From an uncultured Bacteroidota bacterium (GTDB lineage Bacteria > Bacteroidota > Bacteroidia > Flavobacteriales > Flavobacteriaceae), in assembly GCA_902525795.1 (NCBI GenBank), contig CABZIT010000006.1, positions 1 through 51,872 on the forward strand: 51,872 nucleotides of DNA. Direction: 5' to 3'. Each line of letters opens with the position of its first letter. Position 1 is the stretch's first letter. Below the pieces are notes generated by a model. It saw only the letters and a list, made by a program, of their open reading frames with translations. It made no database searches and was not told the origin of the DNA. Shown here one piece after another: positions 45,349 through 51,872 of this stretch. The position numbers and the translations under genes were made by a program.

Positions 45349-45906
45349 ATGGAAGAGGAACTTAATCTAATAGTCGAAATGTCAAAAGAATCAATGAAAA
45401 ATTCAATTGATTATTTAGAGAAAAAACTACTTAATATCAGAGCTGGAAAAGCCAACCCAAATATGCTCTCTAGCGTTACAGTTGATTATTATGGTGCCAA
45501 AACCCCACTTGCCCAAATGGCCAATATTAATACGCCAGATGCAAAAACTCTCGTTATTCAACCTTGGGATAAAACTGCACTTGAAGAAATTGAAAAAGCC
45601 ATTGAGATGGCAAATATTGGATTTAATCCAATGAATAATGGAGACAATATTATTATCTCTGTTCCAGCTCTTACTGAAGAAAGAAGAATTCAGTTAGTAA
45701 AACAAGTTAAAAGTGAAATTGAAGATGCTAAAATTTCTGTTAGAAATGCTAGAAAAGATGCTAATAATGAAATTAAAAAATCTGAATCATTTTCTGAGGA
45801 CATGAAAAAAAATGCTGAGCTTGACATTCAGGAAATTACAAATAATTTTATTACTAAAATTGATCAAGTTTTTGAAATAAAACAAAAAGAAATTATGACT
45901 GTTTAA
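45349..45906 (+). CDS. frr: Ribosome recycling factor
   Basis: A 185-residue RRF that splits post-termination ribosomes with EF-G. Conserved segments: LNIRAGKANPNMLSSVTVDYYG (about 28-49), PLAQMANINTPDAKTLVIQPWD, NPMNNGDNIIISVPALTEERR and the long three-helix bundle ending in KIDQVFEIKQKEIM. Co-transcribed with pyrH. Confidence 0.97.
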   Translation: MEEELNLIVEMSKESMKNSIDYLEKKLLNIRAGKANPNMLSSVTVDYYGAKTPLAQMANINTPDAKTLVIQPWDKTALEEIEKAIEMANIGFNPMNNGDNIIISVPALTEERRIQLVKQVKSEIEDAKISVRNARKDANNEIKKSESFSEDMKKNAELDIQEITNNFITKIDQVFEIKQKEIMTV

Positions 45907-45914
45907 TATATAGA

Positions 45915-48299
45915 ATGAAAAAAAAAATTTTCTCAGGTTTTTGGCAGTCTACGGCAGGCATTATTTTAAATAACAGAGTATTAATCATAATTGGTTTAAT
46001 ACTAACAACTTATTTTTTTACAACTCATTGGGACAAAATAAGATTCACTTACACTGAGGCTAATTTACTGCCTGACACACATCCCGAAAATATAAAATAT
46101 AGAGCTTTCACTGAAAAGTTTGGTGAGGAAGGTAACTTAATTGTAATCTCAGTAAAAGACTCTACATTATTTACAATTGAAAAGCTAAACGCTTGGAATA
46201 ACCTTTCAAATAGCTTTAAGGGCCATAGTGATGTATCTACTGTTATTTCTTTTGGTGACCTTCAAAAATTAAAAAAAGATAAAGATTCAAGGCAATTTTA
46301 TATTGAACCATTTATTAAAGATTCAATTTCTAGTAATGAAGAAGTTGAAAATTTAAAATATGAAATTTTTAATAGAACTCCATTTTATGACAAATTTTTG
46401 ATTAACTCTGAAAGTAAAGCTGTGAGAACAGCAATTAATTTAAAGACTGAAGTAGTTAATACAATCCAAAGAGAAAAATTTGTAAATGAGGTGTTATTAC
46501 CCAGAGTCTCAACATTTGAAAAAGATTATAATATTGATGTTAGGATTTCTGGAATGCCATATGTAAGGACTAAATATTCGGAAACAATAAAAAAAGAATT
46601 AGGAAAATTTATATTTCTTGCCATAATTGTCACATCATTTATATTTTTCCTTTTTTTCAGATCTATTAGAGCAACTAGTATTTCGATTTTCACGGTTTGT
46701 ATCGGAGTTATGTGGACTTTGGGTATTGTTGGAATTTTAGAATATGAGTTAACTGTTTTGACAGCTATAATTCCCCCTCTTATAATTGTGATTGGAATGC
46801 CCAACTGCATTTTTTTAATTAATAAATATCAGCATGAACTAAATAAACACGGAATTAAATCTCTATCTCTTCAGAAGGTAATTACTAAAATTGGTAATGC
46901 AACTTTAATGACTAATGTAACAACAGCGTCAGGTTTTGCAACTTTCATTTCAACGGACAGCAAATTACTTAATGAGTTTGGTGTAGTTGCATCGTTAAGT
47001 ATATTATCAATTTTTATTCTTTGTCTTTTAATCATTCCCATTGTTTATAGCTTTCTCCCCGTCCCTGATAAAAAGCATCTTGAACACCAAAATAAAAAAT
47101 GGATAACTTCTCTATTAAACTGGATGGTGGGTGTAGTAAAAAATAAAAAAATCGAGGTATATGTAATTTCCGTTATTATGTTAGCTCTAAGTATTATTGG
47201 AATTTATAAAATTGAAATTTCTGGAAGCTTCATTGATGATATGCCAAGAAATACGGAATTTTTTGATGATATTTTATACTACGAAGACGAATTTAATGGA
47301 ATATTACCATTGGAGATTTATATTGATTCAAAAAGAAAAAAAGCAATAACAAGGTTGTCTACAATTAAAAAAATGAAAGTTGTTGAAGACATTATTTCAA
47401 AATTTCCTGAACTATCTAGGCCTATTTCACTTGTTAGTTTAGTTAAATATTCAAAACAGGCTTTTTATAATGGCAACCCAAAGTATTTTCAGGTCCCAAC
47501 TGCACAGGAAAATAGTTTTATTCTTTCATATGCAAAAAACTCAAGTTCTGAAGTTGATCTTCTAAAAAACTTTGTTGATAGCACTGGTCAATATACTAGA
47601 ATAACAACATTCATGAAAGATATGAAAATCGAAAGGATGGAAAGAATAGAAGAAGAATTGAACGCTGAAATTCAAAAAGTAATGCCCGCTGAAAGATTTG
47701 AAGTCTTCTTAACTGGAAAAGCATATCTTTTTCAAAAGGGTACCTATTTCTTAGTTGATAATCTTGTAGCTTCTCTTGGACTTGCTGTAGTATTGATATC
47801 TCTATTTATGGCTTATCTTTTTAGGAATTTTAGGATGATCATTATTTCTCTTATTCCGAATTTACTTCCTTTACTAATTACCGCAGGATTGATGGGGTAT
47901 ATAGGCATTCCTATTAAACCCTCTACAATATTAATTTTCAGTATAGCTTTTGGAATTTCTGTTGATGATACAATACATTTCCTAGCAAAATACAGACAAG
48001 AACTTCAAGAAAATAAATGGCAAATAAAAAAGTCGGTTTACAACTCTGTAAGAGAAACAGGACTTAGTATGTTTTACACTTCAATTGTTCTTTTCTTTGG
48101 TTTTTCAGTTTTTATAGTTTCAAACTTTGGAGGGACCGTTGCCCTCGGAGCACTTGTTTCTGGTACACTTTTATTAGCAATGCTTTCAAATTTACTACTG
48201 CTGCCGTCCCTTTTACTCACTTTAGAAAGATCAATTGCAAACGAAAAAGTTTTAAAAGAGCCTAAATTCAAAATTATTCCTGATGAAAAAGATGTATAA
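45915..48299 (+). CDS. RND/MMPL superfamily exporter
   Basis: A 794-residue membrane protein with the two-fold RND layout. It has one N-terminal helix (about 22-42), a periplasmic domain (about 45-230) and a five-helix block (about 235-380). The pattern then repeats with a helix near 412-432, a second soluble domain and a second block (about 630-780). The GISVDDTIHFLAKYR segment near residues 685-699 marks the MMPL/SSD-like group. It has no adjacent membrane-fusion or outer-membrane partner, so it is not a classic tripartite pump. MMPL-type members often move lipids or hopanoids, but the substrate here is unknown. It starts 8 bases after frr. Confidence 0.86.
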   Translation: MKKKIFSGFWQSTAGIILNNRVLIIIGLILTTYFFTTHWDKIRFTYTEANLLPDTHPENIKYRAFTEKFGEEGNLIVISVKDSTLFTIEKLNAWNNLSNSFKGHSDVSTVISFGDLQKLKKDKDSRQFYIEPFIKDSISSNEEVENLKYEIFNRTPFYDKFLINSESKAVRTAINLKTEVVNTIQREKFVNEVLLPRVSTFEKDYNIDVRISGMPYVRTKYSETIKKELGKFIFLAIIVTSFIFFLFFRSIRATSISIFTVCIGVMWTLGIVGILEYELTVLTAIIPPLIIVIGMPNCIFLINKYQHELNKHGIKSLSLQKVITKIGNATLMTNVTTASGFATFISTDSKLLNEFGVVASLSILSIFILCLLIIPIVYSFLPVPDKKHLEHQNKKWITSLLNWMVGVVKNKKIEVYVISVIMLALSIIGIYKIEISGSFIDDMPRNTEFFDDILYYEDEFNGILPLEIYIDSKRKKAITRLSTIKKMKVVEDIISKFPELSRPISLVSLVKYSKQAFYNGNPKYFQVPTAQENSFILSYAKNSSSEVDLLKNFVDSTGQYTRITTFMKDMKIERMERIEEELNAEIQKVMPAERFEVFLTGKAYLFQKGTYFLVDNLVASLGLAVVLISLFMAYLFRNFRMIIISLIPNLLPLLITAGLMGYIGIPIKPSTILIFSIAFGISVDDTIHFLAKYRQELQENKWQIKKSVYNSVRETGLSMFYTSIVLFFGFSVFIVSNFGGTVALGALVSGTLLLAMLSNLLLLPSLLLTLERSIANEKVLKEPKFKIIPDEKDV

Positions 48300-48318
48300 T
48301 TTTAATAATGAAATAATA

Positions 48319-48326
48319 TATATTTG
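48319..48326 (+). promoter_or_regulatory. Candidate -7 element for asnS
   Basis: TATATTTG, an exact TAnnTTTG match 10 bases before the first asnS ATG at 48337. The leader would be nearly absent. No -33 element is clear. Confidence 0.45.
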
Positions 48327-48336
48327 ATGTAATTAT

Positions 48337-49755
48337 ATGATGAATTATGTTAAGGAAATACTGAGTTCTGAAGATTTTATTTCAAAAAAAATCTTAGTTG
48401 CTGGTTGGGTTAAAACTTTTCGTGCAAACAGGTTTATTTCATTGAATGATGGATCAACTATTAATAACCTACAGTGTGTTATTGACTTTGAAAAATACAA
48501 TGATGAATTTCTAAAGAAGATTTCGACTGGATCTGCTATTGAAATCAAAGGTAAGGTTGTTGAAAGCCAAGGATCCAAACAATCTGTTGAAGTTTTAGTT
48601 GATGAAATAATTATACTTGGTGAGTCTGATCCTGATGATTATCCAATACAACCCAAGAAACATTCTCTAGAATTTTTAAGATCTGTTTCACATTTAAGAA
48701 CGAGAACTACAACTTTTAGCTCCGTTATGAGAATTCGTTCCACACTTTCCTATGCAATTCATACTTTTTTTCAAAAAAATGGTTTTTATTATGTAAATAC
48801 TCCCATTATAACTGCCAGCGATGCAGAGGGGGCTGGTGAGCAATTTAAAGTTACTACTCTAAATTATAAAAAATTAAAAGTTGATAATCACAGTGATGAC
48901 TTTTTTGGGAAAGAGACTAAGTTAACTGTTTCAGGACAGCTAGAAGCAGAATCCTACGCAATGTCAATGGGAAAAGTTTACACATTTGGGCCAACATTTA
49001 GAGCGGAAAACTCCAATACATCAAGACATCTTTCTGAGTTTTGGATGGTTGAACCGGAAGTTGCTTTTTTAGACTTGAAAGGAAATATGGACCTTGCTGA
49101 AAAGTTTTTAAAATATACAATTGACTATATTCTAGAAAAAAATAAAGAAGACCTAGAGTTTTTAGAAAAAAGATTAATAGAAGAAGATAAGCATAAACCA
49201 AAAGATAAGAGAAATGAATTTAGTTTGATTGAAAAATTAAATTTTATTGTAAAAAATAATTTTGAAAAAATAACGTACGATCAAGCCTTTCAGATTCTAA
49301 AAAATTGCAAGCCTAATAAAAAAAAGAAGTTTAAATATTTGATTACTGAATGGGGTAATGATCTACAGAGTGAACATGAAAGATATTTGGTTGAAAAGCA
49401 TTTTAAATGTCCAGTAATCATATATAATTACCCTGCAAAAATAAAATCATTTTATATGAAATTGAATAGTGATAACAAAACTGTTAGAGCTATGGATATA
49501 CTATTTCCTGGGATTGGCGAAATTGTTGGAGGTTCACAACGAGAAGAAAACTATGATATTTTATTAAAACGTATGCAGGAATTTAAAATCGAAAAAGAAG
49601 AATTATGGTGGTATCTTGATCTTAGGAAATTTGGATCTGCAGTCCATTCGGGATTTGGTCTGGGATTTGAAAGATTAGTTATGTTTGTAACTGGAATGTC
49701 AAATATTAGAGATGTTATTCCTTTTCCAAGAACTCCACAGAATGCTGAATTTTAA
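48337..49755 (+). CDS. asnS: Asparaginyl-tRNA synthetase
   Basis: A 472-residue class IIb synthetase charging tRNA-Asn. The N-terminal OB-fold (about 17-105) includes VAGWVKTFRANRFISLNDGS. Class II motif 2 is FRAENSNTSRHLSEFWMVEPE (about 226-246), and motif 3 is GFGLGFERLVMFVTGMSNIRD near 444-464. Between motifs 2 and 3 is a lysine-rich insertion of about 70 residues that is usual in the Bacteroidetes enzyme. Two adjacent ATG codons open the gene; either may be used. rpoN follows after 3 bases. Confidence 0.97.
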   Translation: MMNYVKEILSSEDFISKKILVAGWVKTFRANRFISLNDGSTINNLQCVIDFEKYNDEFLKKISTGSAIEIKGKVVESQGSKQSVEVLVDEIIILGESDPDDYPIQPKKHSLEFLRSVSHLRTRTTTFSSVMRIRSTLSYAIHTFFQKNGFYYVNTPIITASDAEGAGEQFKVTTLNYKKLKVDNHSDDFFGKETKLTVSGQLEAESYAMSMGKVYTFGPTFRAENSNTSRHLSEFWMVEPEVAFLDLKGNMDLAEKFLKYTIDYILEKNKEDLEFLEKRLIEEDKHKPKDKRNEFSLIEKLNFIVKNNFEKITYDQAFQILKNCKPNKKKKFKYLITEWGNDLQSEHERYLVEKHFKCPVIIYNYPAKIKSFYMKLNSDNKTVRAMDILFPGIGEIVGGSQREENYDILLKRMQEFKIEKEELWWYLDLRKFGSAVHSGFGLGFERLVMFVTGMSNIRDVIPFPRTPQNAEF

Positions 49756-49758
49756 TAT

Positions 49759-51168
49759 ATGAAACAATATTTAAAGTTAAAATTATCTCAAAAGCTGTCT
49801 CCCCAACAAATTCAGCTGATGAAGTTAATCCAACTTCCAACTCTAGATTTTGAACAAAAAATCCAAAGAGAAATCGAGGAAAATCCAGCACTAGAAATGG
49901 GGAAAAACTCAGAAAATGAAAAATCTGATGATTTAAATGATGATTTAAATATTGATGATTATATTTCTGATGATGATACCCCTTTTTATAAGACATCATC
50001 AAACAATTATTCTTCATCTGAGGAAAAAAGTATTCCTTATTCTTCTGGAATCTCTTTCACTGAATACTTAATATCTCAACTTAAAACTATAAATCTCGAT
50101 GAAGATGATATGAAAATTGCAGAATTCTTAGTTGGAAGTATTGATAATTCAGGGTATATAAGACTAGAAAATGATGAAATAATCGATGACCTAGCTTTTA
50201 CACAAAATATTAATACTGATGAAAATAAAATTTTAAAAATTTTAAAAATCATACAAAGTTTTGATCCTCCAGGTGTCGGTGCACAGTCCTTAAAAAGTTG
50301 TTTAGCGATTCAGCTTAAAAGAAAGGAAAAGACTTACATTACTAATCTAGCGATTGACATAATTGAAAATTCATTTGAGCAATTTTCAAAAAAACACTAT
50401 CAAAAATTACTGAATAAGTATTCAATTAGCGAGGATGTACTAAAAGAGATTATATCATTAATATCTAAACTAAACCCAAAACCTGGGGGAGCATATTCTG
50501 GACTTAATAAACCCATTGAACAAGTTATACCTGACTTTAAGATTTCAATTGAAAATAATGAACTGTCATTAGAATTAAATTACAGAAATAGCCCTTATTT
50601 AAACATTTCTAAGGATTATGATGAAATGTTAAAAGGGTATAAGTTAGATAAAAATAAAACCAAATCTCAAAAAGAGGCGATTCAATTTATTAAGCAAAAA
50701 CTGGATTCAGCAAAATGGTTTATTGATGCTGTTAAGCAAAGACAACAGACACTGCTAATCACTATGCAAGCAATAATGAATTATCAAAAAGAATACTTTA
50801 TCACTGGGGATGAGAAGAATATAAAGCCTATGATTTTAAAAGATATTGCTAATGAAATTGAAATGGATATATCAACTATTTCCAGAGTAGCCAATAGTAA
50901 ATATGTTGATACCCCTTATGGAACAAAGCTTCTTAAAGAATTTTTTAGTGAGTCTATGAAAACTGTCAGTGGTGAAGAAATTTCAACTATTGAAATAAAA
51001 AAAATATTGCAGAAAATTGTTTCTAGTGAGGATAAAAGAAAACCTGAAACAGATGAAAAATTAGTAAAAATACTCAAAAATAAAGGATATAAGATTGCAA
51101 GAAGAACTGTAGCAAAATATAGAGAGCAACTTAATATTCCAGTAGCGAGACTAAGAAAGGAAATATAG
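49759..51168 (+). CDS. rpoN: RNA polymerase sigma-54 factor
   Basis: A 469-residue sigma-54. Region I at the N terminus is the activator-responsive segment (LSQKLSPQQIQLMKLIQLP). An acidic region II follows (about 47-80, DD- and S-rich). The core-binding domain comes next (IQSFDPPGVGAQSLKSCLAIQL). The C-terminal RpoN box ARRTVAKYRE is at 447-456 and recognises the -24 element. Sigma-54 needs an AAA+ enhancer-binding activator; none is in this window. It follows asnS by 3 bases and is convergent with the exbD gene, whose stop lies one base away. Confidence 0.97.
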   Translation: MKQYLKLKLSQKLSPQQIQLMKLIQLPTLDFEQKIQREIEENPALEMGKNSENEKSDDLNDDLNIDDYISDDDTPFYKTSSNNYSSSEEKSIPYSSGISFTEYLISQLKTINLDEDDMKIAEFLVGSIDNSGYIRLENDEIIDDLAFTQNINTDENKILKILKIIQSFDPPGVGAQSLKSCLAIQLKRKEKTYITNLAIDIIENSFEQFSKKHYQKLLNKYSISEDVLKEIISLISKLNPKPGGAYSGLNKPIEQVIPDFKISIENNELSLELNYRNSPYLNISKDYDEMLKGYKLDKNKTKSQKEAIQFIKQKLDSAKWFIDAVKQRQQTLLITMQAIMNYQKEYFITGDEKNIKPMILKDIANEIEMDISTISRVANSKYVDTPYGTKLLKEFFSESMKTVSGEEISTIEIKKILQKIVSSEDKRKPETDEKLVKILKNKGYKIARRTVAKYREQLNIPVARLRKEI

Positions 51169-51169
51169 A

Positions 51170-51652
51170 TTATTTTTTATTCAGAGAAACATCTCCAATT
51201 CTAGTAGTGTAGTTTATCTTAAGTGCATTAACTTTTCTCAATTCTTGCTTTATATCCGCGACAATTCCCATTTTTGTTTCCTTGTCGACTTTTAAGGCAG
51301 TAGTTAGAAAAGGTCTTAATTCTTCTCTTTTTGATTCTCTTTCTGAATAAATGAAAGCTGGAATATCTGAGACTTCTGAAAACTTATCATTTAATTGAAT
51401 CCTAGCCTCTGTACCAAACTTTGATTGATAACCAAAATTGGGCTTTCCAGCGTATATATACATAATAAGTTCTTTTTTATCTAATTTTTCAACTTGATTA
51501 GCAGCAGGCAATTCATTTTTTATTTTAAGTTCATTATCTCTCATTACAGTAGCAACCATAAAAAAGAAAAGCAACATAAATACAATATCAGGCAGCGATG
51601 CAGTATTAACTGCTGGTAAATCCCCTTTTTTCTTTTTATTAAATTTTGACAT
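51170..51652 (-). CDS. exbD: Biopolymer transport protein ExbD (second copy)
   Basis: A 160-residue ExbD/TolR family protein. The cytoplasmic N terminus is basic (MSKFNKKKKGDLP). The single helix (about 20-38) contains the conserved aspartate, D22, in SLPDIVFMLLFFFMV, where protons are taken up. The periplasmic domain follows. With ExbB it forms the inner-membrane motor that energises TonB or, in flavobacteria, related machines. Another exbD lies 10 bases upstream, an arrangement I know from other Bacteroidetes. Confidence 0.93.
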   Translation of the reverse strand: MSKFNKKKKGDLPAVNTASLPDIVFMLLFFFMVATVMRDNELKIKNELPAANQVEKLDKKELIMYIYAGKPNFGYQSKFGTEARIQLNDKFSEVSDIPAFIYSERESKREELRPFLTTALKVDKETKMGIVADIKQELRKVNALKINYTTRIGDVSLNKK

Positions 51653-51660
51653 ATAGCTTA

Positions 51661-51872
51661 TTATTGAACTTCAGAGAGCTTTTGTGGATACTCTTTCCTC
51701 AAACGATTAATATTTTCTTTCAACGCAACTCTATTCCCTGGCCAATTTACATCCTTGTAATTTTTCATCATTTCAGAATATGAGTATCCAAATAATTCTT
51801 GTGCCCTTATGTTTCTCAAATGTGTGTATGCTGCAACTAACTCATTTTGAACAGAAATATATGTTGCATAAG
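51661..51872 (-). CDS. exbD: ExbD-like protein, C-terminal fragment (5' end off window)
   Basis: The last 69 residues of a minus-strand gene are visible, from YATYISVQNELVAAYTHLRN to YPQKLSEVQ. This matches the C terminus of the longer Bacteroidetes ExbD, which ends with a helix (Y-x-x-V-Q-x-E-L-x-x-A-Y-x-x-L-R) and a P-Q-K/R-I/L-S-E motif. The membrane helix and its aspartate lie beyond the window edge. It stops 8 bases before the second exbD, so the two are surely co-transcribed, probably with exbB further upstream. Confidence 0.8.
   Translation of the reverse strand, partial: YATYISVQNELVAAYTHLRNIRAQELFGYSYSEMMKNYKDVNWPGNRVALKENINRLRKEYPQKLSEVQ

Noticed and set aside
1-51872. CRISPR arrays, insertion sequences, prophage or integrated elements
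   Set aside because: No spaced direct repeats, transposase, integrase or terminal repeats were seen, and gene content is core throughout.

Overview
The window looks like chromosomal core DNA of a marine-type member of the Bacteroidetes, class Flavobacteriia. It is strongly AT-rich by eye. It carries class markers: SprA of the type IX secretion system, an alternative complex III cluster next to aa3 oxidase, a DUF2723 membrane protein, paired ExbD genes, and start-site elements of the Bacteroidetes form TAnnTTTG. I see no phage, insertion sequence, CRISPR array or island boundary. Gene density is very high. No gene-free stretch exceeds 300 bases; the longest interval between protein genes (33598-33880) holds a tRNA, a hairpin and candidate promoters.

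Positions 1-33597 are almost entirely on the minus strand. From the left come a truncated ABC permease with its ATPase. Next is an oxidase-assembly operon, read right to left: ctaB, two subunit III proteins, subunit IV, a cysteine-less SCO-like membrane protein, SCO, DUF420 and a small CSMC protein. A TonB-like protein, gcvH, the 7-kb sprA gene, ruvA, queG and ruvB follow. The main respiratory operon is actA-actB-actC-actD-actE-actF-coxB-coxA (28796 down to 17531). ACIII takes electrons from menaquinol and passes them through its c-type hemes to the aa3 oxidase, and the ctaB cluster supplies the remaining subunits and assembly factors. A small SPOR-type secreted protein lies divergently upstream of actA, on the plus strand. 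Then comes the translation and transcription operon rimP-nusA-infB, preceded by tRNA-Gln(TTG).

From 33881 most genes are on the plus strand: the DUF2723 protein, then a convergent cysteine-less thioredoxin, a FucP-like sugar MFS transporter and polA. The translation block is rplM-rpsI-rpsB-tsf-pyrH-frr, followed by an RND/MMPL exporter, asnS and rpoN. At the right edge two exbD genes (one truncated) run convergently on the minus strand.

Nearly all genes belong to recognisable families. I did not find a wholly new system. The best leads are a terminator-like hairpin in the leader of rimP-nusA-infB, a cysteine-less SCO-like protein and a small CSMC membrane protein in the oxidase-assembly operon, a DNA polymerase I whose proofreading domain has lost catalytic residues, a cysteine-less thioredoxin, a histidine-rich loop in ActF, and a long inverted repeat before rpsB.
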